Assembly (NCBI RefSeq): GCF_001884135.1
Contig: NZ_MAOC01000021.1
Coordinates: forward strand, 1 to 64,000
DNA length: 64,000 nt
Direction: 5' to 3'
Origin: Bacillus nitratireducens
Lineage (GTDB): Bacteria; Bacillota; Bacilli; Bacillales; Bacillaceae_G
This document shows, one piece after another, positions 24,442 through 33,442 of the stretch. The notes beneath the pieces are model-generated. The model did no database searches. It was not told where the DNA came from and saw only the letters and a list, made by a program, of their open reading frames with translations. The first letter of the stretch is position 1. Each line of letters starts with the position of its first letter. The position numbers were made by a program, and so were the translations under genes.

Positions 24442-25029
24442 ATGCCAAATTGGTTTAGAAAAACCTTAGTCGCATTAATTACCGTATTTACATTTGGTTT
24501 AGTGACGCCTCCTTCCATATTACTTGATAATGCCAAAGCTGCGGACAAGCCTACGAGCACAGCTGGGCAACAAAATTTGGAGAGTACGTCCTATACATAT
24601 GAAGAAACGAATGATAGGTTAACCACCGATACATTTATTAATTATGCGATGCAAGAAGCAGAGAAGCAATCTATGCAAAAATTCGGCTCTAAAATTGGAC
24701 CTGTAATTGAAGATGAATTTAAAGATGTTGTATTACCTAAAATTGAAGAGGCAATTGCGGAACTTGCCAATGATGTGCCAGAAGAATCGTTACAATCATT
24801 AGCGATTTCTCAAAGACCAGCTGGCGGAAATAATGAAAAGATTTTTCATGTTTATGATACGAAATCAGGAAATGACTTACTGAGATTTCATGTGAGGAGA
24901 GATCATCCGCCGCAAGATGGATATTATTTTAATTTCCACTATCATCGTTTTGATGATGGATACTCAGGACACCATGAGTTAGGAAATATTTATTGGAATA
25001 CAAATGTACCGCCGAAATGGCTGTCTTAA
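24442..25029 (+). CDS. ypjP: YpjP-family exported protein
   Basis: The 195-residue protein has an N-terminal signal-like segment (WFRKTLVALITVFTFGLVTP followed by an AKAADKP cleavage-like region). It shows the YpjP blocks KFGSKIGPVIEDEFKDVVLP, KIFHVYDTKSGNDLLRFHVR and GYYFNFHYHRFDD, ending in PPKWLS. The function of YpjP is not known. In B. subtilis it lies next to the thymidylate synthase and dihydrofolate reductase genes; here those two follow about 6.8 kb later, so the block between appears inserted. It has its own terminator directly downstream. Confidence 0.85.
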   Translation: MPNWFRKTLVALITVFTFGLVTPPSILLDNAKAADKPTSTAGQQNLESTSYTYEETNDRLTTDTFINYAMQEAEKQSMQKFGSKIGPVIEDEFKDVVLPKIEEAIAELANDVPEESLQSLAISQRPAGGNNEKIFHVYDTKSGNDLLRFHVRRDHPPQDGYYFNFHYHRFDDGYSGHHELGNIYWNTNVPPKWLS

Positions 25030-25030
25030 A

Positions 25031-25062
25031 AAAGAACAAGAGAAAATCTTGTTCTTTTTTTA
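25031..25062 (+). terminator. Terminator of ypjP
   Basis: AAGAACAAGA pairs with TCTTGTTCTT around GAAAA, with a seven-base T tract. Confidence 0.85.
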
Positions 25063-25136
25063 TATTTATGAAAGGGTAAGACATTTATGTTGTTGAATAA
25101 CATATGTTTAGGAAAAAAAGCAAAGGGAGTAAGGGA

Positions 25137-25772
25137 ATGCAAAAATATATCGTTTTTGACTTTGATGGCACATTAGTAGATTCACAAAATATATTTGTAC
25201 CGATTTATAATCAACTTGCTGAAAAGCACGGATATAAAACGGTAAGGGAAGAAGAAATTGAGTATTTACGTAAATTAACGATGCCAGAGAGATGTAAACA
25301 ACTCGATGTACCACTGTATAAACTACCGATATTAGCGCTGGAGTTTTATAAATTGTATCAACCTGCTATAAAAGATCTCATTTTGTTCCATGGGATGAAG
25401 GATGTATTAGATGAACTACATAAAAAAGGCTACGGAATTGCAGTCATATCATCGAACTCAGAAGAGCATATTCGGGCATTTTTACACAATAATGATATAG
25501 AAAATATACAAGAAGTGTATTGCTCTAAAAATTTGTTCGGGAAAGATAAAATGATAAAAAGATTTTTAAAATCGAAAAAGATAACAGAGAAAGATATGTT
25601 ATATGTCGGTGATGAACAGCGAGATGTAGCCGCTTGTAAAAAGGCAGGGGTGAACGTAATTTGGGTATCTTGGGGGTATGATGTCATTGAAACAGTGAAA
25701 AAAGATGCACCAGATTATATGGTCAATACACCAATGGAAATTGTGCAAGTAGTACAAGGGGCGTATTCTTAA
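25137..25772 (+). CDS. HAD-family hydrolase
   Basis: The 211-residue protein has motif I FDFDGTLVDS, motif II AVISSNSEEH, a conserved lysine near KDKMIKRF, and motif IV GDEQRDVAACKKAG. It resembles phosphoglycolate phosphatase/PpaX-type enzymes. ATG 25137 (MQKYIVFDFDG) follows the sites AAAGGGAG and AAGGGA, while the upstream open frame adds only a basic leader. It is the first gene of a block that is absent from the ypjP-thyA interval in B. subtilis. The substrate is unknown. Confidence 0.8.
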   Translation: MQKYIVFDFDGTLVDSQNIFVPIYNQLAEKHGYKTVREEEIEYLRKLTMPERCKQLDVPLYKLPILALEFYKLYQPAIKDLILFHGMKDVLDELHKKGYGIAVISSNSEEHIRAFLHNNDIENIQEVYCSKNLFGKDKMIKRFLKSKKITEKDMLYVGDEQRDVAACKKAGVNVIWVSWGYDVIETVKKDAPDYMVNTPMEIVQVVQGAYS

Positions 25773-25773
25773 T

Positions 25774-25902
25774 ATGAATACACTTCGAGCAGGTATTCAT
25801 CATATAGAATTTTGGGTAGCAAATCTAGAGGAATCCATTTCTTTTTACGATCCGAATGGGTTTATTATAGAAGTGGCGTTTACACCAAATGTAGAAATGT
25901 AA
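25774..25902 (+). pseudogene. Internally deleted VOC (glyoxalase-like) gene
   Basis: This 42-residue frame joins the N-terminal strand of a VOC domain (GIHHIEFWVANLEESISFY) directly to the C-terminal strand (DPNGFIIEVAFTP). The middle 80 or so residues of a normal glyoxalase/bleomycin-resistance fold are missing, including one metal-ligand strand. The deletion preserved the frame. ATG 25774 overlaps nothing and lacks a clear ribosome site. A functional enzyme is not expected. Confidence 0.75.
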
Positions 25903-25913
25903 GGGGAATAAAT

Positions 25914-26843
25914 ATGAAAATAATTACAGCATGGCAAAACAATATACAAATACTAAAAGATGCAGCAAATATTGAAGAAATTTCTAAAGGTTTCTCTCCT
26001 GATAAGAAATATATAGTTACGACAATTGATGATGAAAAATATTTGTTACGGATTGGCGATATACGAGAGTATGAAAGAAGGAAAATAGAATTTCAAATTT
26101 TAAATGAAATGGTAAAACGTAACGTACAGGCACAAAGGCCGATTGAAATAGGTATATTGGAAGAAGAAGGTGTATATAGTATTTTCTCATATTTAGAGGG
26201 GGAAGATGCGAAAAAATTGTTGCCTACATATACACCAAAAGAACAATATGAAATTGGTATAGAGGCAGGAAAAGATTTAGCAAAAATGCATACATATGAA
26301 GCTCCTAAGGACATACTTCCATGGTATGAAAGAGCAATGAAAAAACATCGAAAATATGTAGAGGCATATAAAACATGTGGAATAAAAATAAAAAATGATG
26401 ATAAAATCATAAAGTTTATAGATGAAAATGAAATATATGTAAAGAACCGCCCAAATCGATTTCAACATGACGATTTTCATTTAGAGAATATAATTGTACG
26501 TGATGCGAAATATGTAGGTGTTGTTGATTTTAATGGCTACGACTGGGGCGATCCACTTCATGATTTCGTAAAAATTGCACTATTTGCAAGGGATATTAGT
26601 ATTCCGTATTCAATCGGACAAATAGAAGGATACTTTAATGGGAGAATACCAGAGGAGTTCTGGAAATTATATGCGGTGTACGTTGGTATGACAGTTTTCT
26701 CATCAGTTGTCTGGAGTTTACGAGCAGCACCGCATATGTTAGATGATACGTTAGAACGTCTTACTATCGTTTTAGAGGATCATAAAAACTTTGAGCTATT
26801 AAAGCCAATCTGGTTTCAACCAGAAAAGATTGATATGAAATAG
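25914..26843 (+). CDS. Aminoglycoside phosphotransferase (APH)-fold kinase
   Basis: The 309-residue protein has the APH/choline-kinase fold: a lobe with KYIVTTIDDEKYLLRIGD, the catalytic loop RFQHDDFHLENIIV (His-x-Asp...Asn) and the metal-binding DFNGYDWGDP. Such kinases phosphorylate hydroxyls of aminoglycosides, macrolides or metabolites such as homoserine or fructosamine. Overall length and motifs do not point to a known resistance enzyme. I start it at ATG 25914 (MKIITAWQNN) because AAGGGGA lies nine bases upstream. It ends in a terminator and is preceded by the VOC remnant. Confidence 0.8.
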   Translation: MKIITAWQNNIQILKDAANIEEISKGFSPDKKYIVTTIDDEKYLLRIGDIREYERRKIEFQILNEMVKRNVQAQRPIEIGILEEEGVYSIFSYLEGEDAKKLLPTYTPKEQYEIGIEAGKDLAKMHTYEAPKDILPWYERAMKKHRKYVEAYKTCGIKIKNDDKIIKFIDENEIYVKNRPNRFQHDDFHLENIIVRDAKYVGVVDFNGYDWGDPLHDFVKIALFARDISIPYSIGQIEGYFNGRIPEEFWKLYAVYVGMTVFSSVVWSLRAAPHMLDDTLERLTIVLEDHKNFELLKPIWFQPEKIDMK

Positions 26844-26845
26844 AA

Positions 26846-26880
26846 AAGGTAGGTGTGATTCACATCTACCTTTATTTTTT
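26846..26880. terminator. Terminator after the APH-fold gene
   Basis: AAAGGTAGGTGT pairs with a CACATCTACCTTT arm around GATT, with a seven-T tract. It also meets the 3' end of the minus-strand remnant that follows. Confidence 0.8.
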
Positions 26881-26996
26881 TACCATTCTTCGTTTTGAAG
26901 CAGTTGTAATGCTAACTTTAAATCGACATCTTCTTGTATACCAATTCCGGACATTCCTTTACCTTTATCTATAATGAGAAACTTGACGACTCCATT
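26880..26996 (-). pseudogene. C-terminal remnant of an unidentified gene
   Basis: The minus strand is open for 38 codons, ending KGMSGIGIQEDVDLKLALQL and NEEW, then TAA at 26882-26880. It has no start codon or ribosome site and its upstream part is missing, replaced by the control region of the AraC gene. It reads like the tail of a real protein because of its balanced composition and terminator-adjacent stop. I cannot name the family. Confidence 0.5.
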
Positions 26997-27019
26997 ATAA
27001 TAAAAAAGGGGGTGGATTA

Positions 27020-27901
27020 TTGAAATTCAGGCAAGGTAAATATGAAGAAATAAAATTACGTGCTAAAATTCCAGGAATGGTTGAATATATAGAAGACACA
27101 ATGTTACCTACTGGTTTTCACTATTATATTCCTCCGCACTGGCATAGAAGTATTGAAATTAGCCTAGTCGTATATGGAGAAGTTTTCTTGTATGTGAATG
27201 GGCAAAAAAAGAAAGTATCTGCTGGCGAATTTATTTTTGTAAATAGTGGAGATGTTCATGAATTTGAAAAAGTTGAAAATACAAGTTGTGCAGTAATGAT
27301 GTTAATTATTTCTTATGAATTTCTTAAAGAGCTAAATGAAGATTTTGATAAATATAGATTCAATATAAAGGAATCAGTTGTTCAGAAAACTAACCTCCAG
27401 CAAATGTTTTATGAATTAAAGGGGTTAGTCACAAATTCTGATGATTTAACTTACATAAAAATTAATAGTTTAATTTATGAAATTGTTTATATTCTATTGC
27501 GATATTGCAAAGATGGGGAGAATATAGACAATGATTTTCAACTTGGAAATAGACAGAAAGAAATGATTACGTATATTTACAAACATTATGATGAGGAACT
27601 AAAACTGAAAGATGTGGCCAAACATTTTTTTGTAAGTGAAGAACATTTTTCACGTATGTTTAAAAAATCGTTCGGATCAAATTTCACCACTTTTTTAACG
27701 AGATACAGGCTCTATAAAGCGTATGAAGATATTATTAGAGGTACAAATTCTATACAAGATATAGCGCTGAAACACGGATTTCCAAATGTGAAATCATTTA
27801 TTTCACAGTTTAAAGACAAATATGGATATACACCATTACAGTATAGGAAAAATAGCACATCAAAAAATGACAATAATCGAATCAGATATGAACAACAATA
27901 A
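27020..27901 (+). CDS. AraC-family transcriptional regulator with cupin sensor
   Basis: The 293-residue protein has an N-terminal cupin-like ligand-binding domain (PHWHRSIEISLVVYGEVFLY, GEFIFVNSGDVHEFE) and a C-terminal pair of helix-turn-helix motifs (KLKDVAKHFFVSEEHFSRMF and SIQDIALKHGFPNVKSFISQ). The end, KYGYTPLQYRK, is the AraC signature. It starts at TTG 27020 after AGGGGGTGG. The adjacent esterase and PAP2 phosphatase genes on the same strand are likely targets, although a terminator separates them, so it would act through their own promoter. The ligand is unknown. Confidence 0.85.
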   Translation: MKFRQGKYEEIKLRAKIPGMVEYIEDTMLPTGFHYYIPPHWHRSIEISLVVYGEVFLYVNGQKKKVSAGEFIFVNSGDVHEFEKVENTSCAVMMLIISYEFLKELNEDFDKYRFNIKESVVQKTNLQQMFYELKGLVTNSDDLTYIKINSLIYEIVYILLRYCKDGENIDNDFQLGNRQKEMITYIYKHYDEELKLKDVAKHFFVSEEHFSRMFKKSFGSNFTTFLTRYRLYKAYEDIIRGTNSIQDIALKHGFPNVKSFISQFKDKYGYTPLQYRKNSTSKNDNNRIRYEQQ

Positions 27902-27945
27902 AAATACGTTCCATGGTACATTTTGTACATGGAACGTATTTTTAT
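27901..27945 (+). terminator. Terminator of the AraC gene
   Basis: ACGTTCCATG pairs with CATGGAACGT around an inner TAC...GTA stem, flanked by A and T tracts. Confidence 0.85.
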
Positions 27946-28013
27946 TTAGTAAACGGGAAGTTATATAATCCCGAATAATGAAAGCGCTTGAATTTAGAAG
28001 GGAGAAATATTAG

Positions 28014-29123
28014 ATGACTAGAAAATATGACTTAGACTTATTAGAAAAAATGCAAGAAAAACAAGAAATCATTAATGTGCAGGGGGCAAAAATCTTAGTA
28101 AAAAACATACCAGATTGTGATGAAAAAGGTGCTATGGATCCACGTCTTTATAAGGATATGAAGGTTCAAATGAATGTAATGAGGTTTATGCCTAAAAATA
28201 TGATGAAAATGGATGCTTCTGAAAAATCAGTAAAGAATATGCGAAAACAATTTAATGGCATTAAAAGTGTTCTCATTGTCACTAAAGACATAAATATTAC
28301 GCATAAAACAGTGAAAGCGGAAGATGGATATGATATTCCGGTAAGAATTTATAATAGTAGTTCTAAACAAGAGAATGCACCAATTCTATACTTTATTCAT
28401 GGTGGTGGATTTATGGCAGGTTCACCAGATGTAGTAGAAGAACTTGTGAAATTGATAGTGGAAAAAACAGATATATTAGCTGTTTCTGTGGATTATCGAT
28501 TAGCTCCAGAAAATCCTTTTCCAACTGGGCATACAGATTGTTACACTACCTTAAAGTGGATTTATGAGAATGCTGGCACATTAGGCGGTGATAAGAATAA
28601 TATCTTTGTGGCAGGTGATAGTGCAGGAGGGAACTTAACACAGTATTGTACAACTAAAGATTTGGAAGATGGTAGGAAGTATGTGAAGGGACAGTTGCTA
28701 CTGTATCCTACAATTAATATGTGTGATTATGAAGATGAATTTTATTCTTGGAGTATAGATAAATATGAAATTGCTCCAAAGTATAAAAAAGGATTAGAAA
28801 AAATGCTTAATATTATGCATTCAATGGTTGGAGGTATGTCAGAAGTACTGGGTACGAAAGAAATTAATTCTAAGTATTTAAGCCCATATGTTGATGTATC
28901 CCCAGATTATCCAAGTACATTTATTACGGTAGGAGAGCATGATTTTCTAATGATAGAATGTTTAGCGTATGCAGCTAAATTAACTAACAAAGGCGTTGAT
29001 ACTGAAACAGTCCTTTATCGAGGTTTAGGGCATGCTTATGGAGATAACGTAGGTGTTTATCCTCAAAGTGAAGATTTAGCAATTGAAATGGGGAATTTTA
29101 TATTAAAGCATAGTAGAAAGTAG
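28014..29123 (+). CDS. Alpha/beta hydrolase, hormone-sensitive-lipase-type esterase
   Basis: The 369-residue protein has the HGGG oxyanion motif (129-132), the nucleophile elbow GDSAGG (Ser203), an acidic residue in GEHDF, and the histidine in GLGHAYG. This is the HSL or class IV carboxylesterase layout, acting on short-chain esters. There is no signal peptide, so it is cytoplasmic. It begins 112 bases after the AraC regulator gene and ends only five bases before the PAP2 phosphatase gene, with which it should be co-transcribed. Confidence 0.83.
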   Translation: MTRKYDLDLLEKMQEKQEIINVQGAKILVKNIPDCDEKGAMDPRLYKDMKVQMNVMRFMPKNMMKMDASEKSVKNMRKQFNGIKSVLIVTKDINITHKTVKAEDGYDIPVRIYNSSSKQENAPILYFIHGGGFMAGSPDVVEELVKLIVEKTDILAVSVDYRLAPENPFPTGHTDCYTTLKWIYENAGTLGGDKNNIFVAGDSAGGNLTQYCTTKDLEDGRKYVKGQLLLYPTINMCDYEDEFYSWSIDKYEIAPKYKKGLEKMLNIMHSMVGGMSEVLGTKEINSKYLSPYVDVSPDYPSTFITVGEHDFLMIECLAYAAKLTNKGVDTETVLYRGLGHAYGDNVGVYPQSEDLAIEMGNFILKHSRK

Positions 29124-29128
29124 GGAGA

Positions 29129-29992
29129 ATGATGAAAAATAGAAAAGTGATATTAATTGTTAGCTTTGCTATTTTACTATGTATCTTTGCGTTTACAGAT
29201 TTACAAATATCCAATAGTTTATACGAACCAACTAATAAGATCGCTCTTTTTTTACAAGCTATAGGAGAAATTCCTGCTATGCTTATTGCTTTATTTTCTA
29301 GTATATATTTATTTGAAACTAGAAAGAATACAGGTTCAAGGGGATATTATCTATCTGGAATTGGCTATGGTATAACCAGTCTCTTATTTGCTTTTATTGC
29401 TTCATTTATGCTAGTGCATTATTTAACCATTTCAAAATTTTTAATTCCAATTTTTATGCTTTGCTTTATTGTGGCTTGTTATATGATTTCTAAATCATGG
29501 AGTAAATATGATGATGCAAGATTGAGAGACATTGCATTAATGGGATTGTTAAGTGTAGTTATTGTATTAATTACATTTAATTTAATAAAATTAGGATGGG
29601 GTAGAGAACGCTATCGTCATATGGTTTCTATTGGATCGTTTGAAGGGTTTTCAAAATGGTTTGTACCTCAGGGAATCGCTAAAAGTGATGAGTTTATGTC
29701 GTTTCCATCAGGTCATAGTGCCAATGCTGCGTTAATCATTTGGTTTAGCTTGTTACCGGAATATTTCGCTTCATTAAAGAGAAAGAAAATAGGTGTGTGG
29801 ATTCTCATTCTGTTGTGGATGATAGTGGTGCCAATTAGTCGTATTATGGTAGGGGCTCATTTTGCCTCGGATGTTACAGTTGGAGTCGCTATCTCGGTAA
29901 CTGTATTTATGTGTTTGAAAAAAGTTGTTTGGAGAGATAAGAACACTAAATTCGCCGATAACAAGGATGTTATTCCATATTCAGTAAAATGA
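29129..29992 (+). CDS. PAP2-family membrane phosphatase
   Basis: The 287-residue protein has six or so membrane segments and the three PAP2 phosphatase motifs: KLGWGRERYRH (K-x6-RP-like, here with Arg and Glu), FPSGHSANAA (PSGH) and SRIMVGAHFASDV (SR-x5-H-x3-D). Members dephosphorylate phosphatidate, undecaprenyl pyrophosphate or other lipid phosphates at the membrane. The ribosome site AGGGAG lies five bases before ATG 29129. It forms an operon with the esterase. The imperfect first motif makes the substrate uncertain. Confidence 0.8.
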   Translation: MMKNRKVILIVSFAILLCIFAFTDLQISNSLYEPTNKIALFLQAIGEIPAMLIALFSSIYLFETRKNTGSRGYYLSGIGYGITSLLFAFIASFMLVHYLTISKFLIPIFMLCFIVACYMISKSWSKYDDARLRDIALMGLLSVVIVLITFNLIKLGWGRERYRHMVSIGSFEGFSKWFVPQGIAKSDEFMSFPSGHSANAALIIWFSLLPEYFASLKRKKIGVWILILLWMIVVPISRIMVGAHFASDVTVGVAISVTVFMCLKKVVWRDKNTKFADNKDVIPYSVK

Positions 29993-30130
29993 TAATAAGA
30001 AAACAATGCTTCATGAAGGATTATTTTGAGATTATATAATGATGAATGGTTTGAGTAGTACTAAAATATCATTAATTTAATTAGATAATCAAATTAATAG
30101 TTGTAGATGGGATTTCTACTTGTGAAAAAA

Positions 30131-30156
30131 TAGAGGGAAGCGAAAGCTTCCCTCTA
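30131..30156. terminator. Bidirectional terminator between convergent genes
   Basis: TAGAGGGAAGC pairs with GCTTCCCTCTA around GAAA; A's precede it and the minus-strand hydrolase gene ends ten bases beyond. Confidence 0.8.
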
Positions 30157-30165
30157 TAAAATTAA

Positions 30166-31623
30166 CTATTCAATTTTAGTAAATGTAAGAGGTTGGGTAC
30201 TTAGCATTACAGGTACATGTAACTGCAGCGATGGGAATTCACCACTTACATTCATTTCATAAGAGAATAATAAACTCATTTTCATTTGGAATAAATCAAC
30301 TTCTGCAGAGAATATGTCGTAATGATGATGCCCTAATTGAATATCCATCTCCATAAATTGTACATATAACGAATCATCTCGTTTGTATACTTGTAATGTC
30401 CCGTAAGCAGGATGTTCAAACGTACCAGTGTAGTCCTCTAACTTGTGAGAAGGTGTAGTCCCTTTCATTTGATCAGGGATGGATTCGGTTGCTTCTTTCA
30501 TCATTTCCTTCATTTTTTCACTATCTTCTACAGCACGTTTATGCCAGTCGATGGACCCTAATCCGATTATCTCGTCGTAAATTTGGTTTGCTAGATAAAT
30601 AGGAAGTAATGTACCTCCAGCATTCGTTAATATAACAAGACCTACATTTTCATTTGGCATAAATGAAACAAACGCTGAAAATCCATCGATATTACCACCG
30701 TGATGAATCATTTTATAACCACGATAAGCGCTAATAAACCAACCAAGCCCATAACTATTTAATGGAGATTCGGGAAGTGATAAAGCTGGTTGATCTGGAA
30801 TTGAATTATGTGGTGTACACAGTTGTTGTAATAATTCAGGAGAGATTAGTTCATGGTCTCCAAATTTCCCTTTGTTTAAGTGAAGAAGTACCCAATTTGC
30901 CATATCTTCAATTGTAGAATTAATACATCCAGCAGCGCCAACTGTATCAATATTACGGAATGGAACTTCTTTTATTTCACCCTCGTTTTCAACGTAAGGT
31001 AAAGCGTAATCATCTGTATTTTGTGAGTCTGTAACAGAGAAGTTTGTTTGATCCATATTTAAAGGCTCTAAAATATGTTCTGTAACATATTGTTCCCATG
31101 TTTGATTCGTAATGTTTTCTACAATATAACTAATTGTCGCATACATTAAGTTGTTATAAAGAAATGCTGTACGGAACGGAGCATCAAGTGATAAATGTTT
31201 TATTTTTTCTACTATATCTTTTCGAGTTAAAGAAGAGCTGTACCAAAGAGCATCATGACGACTTACCCCAGTACGGTGAGAAGCTAAGTCTCGTCCAGTA
31301 ACTTGTGAGCTAGCAAGTAGTTCAGATAAAGAGAATTTAGGTATATAAGTCTGGACAGGAGTATCCCAATTAAACTTTGTTTGCTGTGCTAATAAACTTA
31401 AGGAAAGTGTGCCAAAAGCTTTCGTTGAGGAACCAATTGCGAACCGAGTACTCGGTGTAACAGCCTCTTTTGTCTCTATATTACGATAGCCGAAACCTTC
31501 TGAAATAATAACTTCACCATCTTTTATCACAGCTACAGCAGCACCAGGAACATTTAGATCCTTCATCATTTTTTCAACCGTTGTTTGTAAAGAAGTTATA
31601 ACAGGAGTTTCAATTTTAGACAT
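30166..31623 (-). CDS. Serine hydrolase, class C beta-lactamase/PBP4*-like
   Basis: This 485-residue protein belongs to the beta-lactamase-related serine hydrolases. The SxxK motif is in FAIGSSTKAFG, the YxN motif is in FLYNNLMYAT, and HGGNIDGFSA stands for the KTG-like third motif. A C-terminal beta-barrel domain of about 110 residues follows (DYTGTFEHPAYGTLQVY), as in PbpE-type and esterase EstB-type proteins. No signal peptide is seen, so it is probably cytoplasmic and an esterase or D-amino-peptidase rather than a beta-lactamase. ATG 31623 follows TTGGAGG; the upstream TTG is part of that site. Confidence 0.82.
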   Translation of the reverse strand: MSKIETPVITSLQTTVEKMMKDLNVPGAAVAVIKDGEVIISEGFGYRNIETKEAVTPSTRFAIGSSTKAFGTLSLSLLAQQTKFNWDTPVQTYIPKFSLSELLASSQVTGRDLASHRTGVSRHDALWYSSSLTRKDIVEKIKHLSLDAPFRTAFLYNNLMYATISYIVENITNQTWEQYVTEHILEPLNMDQTNFSVTDSQNTDDYALPYVENEGEIKEVPFRNIDTVGAAGCINSTIEDMANWVLLHLNKGKFGDHELISPELLQQLCTPHNSIPDQPALSLPESPLNSYGLGWFISAYRGYKMIHHGGNIDGFSAFVSFMPNENVGLVILTNAGGTLLPIYLANQIYDEIIGLGSIDWHKRAVEDSEKMKEMMKEATESIPDQMKGTTPSHKLEDYTGTFEHPAYGTLQVYKRDDSLYVQFMEMDIQLGHHHYDIFSAEVDLFQMKMSLLFSYEMNVSGEFPSLQLHVPVMLSTQPLTFTKIE

Positions 31624-31822
31624 ACTTCTAACCTCCAAATATAAATTTTGTTCTACCGCACTATACTTTCGGTAATAGAAAATGAAAACCTTTTTAATTA
31701 TGGAAAGTTAATAATTTTGTAAGAATTATTGAAATGAAATTTTATTAATCAAGATTATTAAATTCACTGTTTTTCATGTTATGATAAATTTCATATACGA
31801 CTGAAAGAAGGTTTTACTACAT

Positions 31823-32779
31823 ATGAAACATGCTGAATATGAATATTTAAATTTATGCCGTCATGTAATGGAGCATGGTACGAAGAAAGAAGATCGTACA
31901 GGGACAGGCACTGTATCTGTATTTGGATATCAAATGCGTTTTGATCTAAGTAAAGGTTTTCCTTTATTAACGACAAAGAGAGTACCGTTTCGCCTTGTAG
32001 CAAGTGAACTGCTTTGGTTTATGAAAGGTGATACAAATATTCGCTATTTATTGCAACATAATAATAATATTTGGAATGAATGGGCGTTTAAGAGCTGGGT
32101 AGAAAGCGATGAGTATACTGGCCCTGATATGACAGATTTCGGTCTTCGCTCACAACAAGATGAGGAATTTAAAGTGCAATACGATGAGCAAATGGAATTG
32201 TTTAAAAAGAGCGTTTTAGAAGACGATGAATTCTCAACGAAGTTTGGATATTTAGGAGACGTATACGGAAAACAATGGCGTGCTTGGAAAACGACAGCTG
32301 GTGAAACACTTGATCAGCTAAAAGATGTAATTGAAATGATTAAGAAAACGCCAGATTCACGTCGCTTAATTGTTTCTGCTTGGAATCCTGAGGATGTACC
32401 AAGTATGGCTTTACCGCCTTGTCATACGCTATTTCAATTTTATGTAGCGGACGGAAAACTTTCTTGTCAGCTATATCAAAGAAGTGGAGATATATTCCTT
32501 GGAATTCCATTTAACATTGCAAGTTACTCATTGCTAACACATTTAATTGCACATGAATGTGGTCTTGAAGTAGGAGAATTTGTTCATACAATTGGAGATG
32601 CACATATTTATACGAATCATTTTGAACAAGTAGAAAAGCAATTGGCACGTGAACCACGTCCATTCCCGAAACTTACATTAAATCCAGATGTAAAATCAGT
32701 GTTTGATTTTGAAATGGAAGATTTAACTATTGAAGGATATGATCCGCATCCAGCAATTAAAGCACCGGTTGCAGTATAA
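31823..32779 (+). CDS. thyA: Thymidylate synthase ThyA
   Basis: The 318-residue enzyme makes dTMP from dUMP with methylenetetrahydrofolate. The catalytic cysteine is in [12 protein letters not shown]; the folate and dUMP motifs [19 protein letters not shown] and HIYTNH are intact. An insertion of about 50 residues (around [20 protein letters not shown]) relative to the 264-residue E. coli enzyme resembles the long Lactobacillus-type form. It is followed 19 bases later by dihydrofolate reductase, which regenerates tetrahydrofolate from the dihydrofolate that this reaction releases. Confidence 0.95.
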   Translation: MKHAEYEYLNLCRHVMEHGTKKEDRTGTGTVSVFGYQMRFDLSKGFPLLTTKRVPFRLVASELLWFMKGDTNIRYLLQHNNNIWNEWAFKSWVESDEYTGPDMTDFGLRSQQDEEFKVQYDEQMELFKKSVLEDDEFSTKFGYLGDVYGKQWRAWKTTAGETLDQLKDVIEMIKKTPDSRRLIVSAWNPEDVPSMALPPCHTLFQFYVADGKLSCQLYQRSGDIFLGIPFNIASYSLLTHLIAHECGLEVGEFVHTIGDAHIYTNHFEQVEKQLAREPRPFPKLTLNPDVKSVFDFEMEDLTIEGYDPHPAIKAPVAV

Positions 32780-32798
32780 TTGTAGAGGAGATGACAAA

Positions 32799-33287
32799 AT
32801 GATTGTTTCATTTATGGTCGCAATGGACGAGAATAGAGTAATTGGGAAAGATAATAACTTACCTTGGCGTTTACCGAGTGAATTACAATACGTGAAGAAA
32901 ACGACGATGGGCCACCCGCTTATTATGGGAAGAAAAAACTATGAAGCGATTGGTAGACCGCTTCCAGGAAGACGTAATATTATCGTAACACGTAACGGTG
33001 ATTACCATGTAGAAGGTTGTGAAGTTGCTCATACCGTAGAAGAAGTGTTTGAACTATGTAAAAATGAAGAAGAGATTTTTATTTTTGGTGGAGCGCAAAT
33101 TTATGATCTCTTTTTACCTTACGTAGACAAATTATATATAACAAAAATCCACCATGCATTTGAAGGGGATACATTCTTCCCAGAAATGGATATGACAAAT
33201 TGGAAAGAGATTTTTGTAGAAAAAGGTTTAACGGATGAAAAAAATCCGTATACGTACTATTACCATGTATATGAGAAGCAACAATAA
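32799..33287 (+). CDS. dfrA: Dihydrofolate reductase
   Basis: The 162-residue enzyme reduces dihydrofolate to tetrahydrofolate with NADPH. It begins MIVSFMVAMDENRVIGKDNN; the active-site LPWRLPSELQY, the cofactor site GHPLIMGRKNYE and IFGGAQIYD are all present. ATG 32799 lies behind GAGGAGATG, 19 bases after thyA. It forms the classic thymidylate-cycle operon with thyA and is the target of trimethoprim. No unusual residue was noticed. Confidence 0.95.
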   Translation: MIVSFMVAMDENRVIGKDNNLPWRLPSELQYVKKTTMGHPLIMGRKNYEAIGRPLPGRRNIIVTRNGDYHVEGCEVAHTVEEVFELCKNEEEIFIFGGAQIYDLFLPYVDKLYITKIHHAFEGDTFFPEMDMTNWKEIFVEKGLTDEKNPYTYYYHVYEKQQ

Positions 33288-33291
33288 TAAT

Positions 33292-33325
33292 AAAGATTGA
33301 TGTGAACATTCACATCAATCTTTTT
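33292..33325 (+). terminator. Terminator of the thyA-dfrA operon
   Basis: AAAGATTGATGTG pairs with CACATCAATCTTT around AACATT, with a T tract. Confidence 0.85.
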
Positions 33326-33442
33326 ATTTGTATTCATTAATATAAGTTTATAGATGATATTCAATAGTGCTATAATGAAATCTAGCATGTGAAAATGCTA
33401 AAATTTTCAAAAGTATTCATATAGAAAGAGGAGGAGAATCGA

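Noticed and set aside
25914-26843. Acquired aminoglycoside-resistance gene
   Set aside because: Only the general APH fold is seen; composition matches the neighbours and no resistance-type substrate motif can be named.
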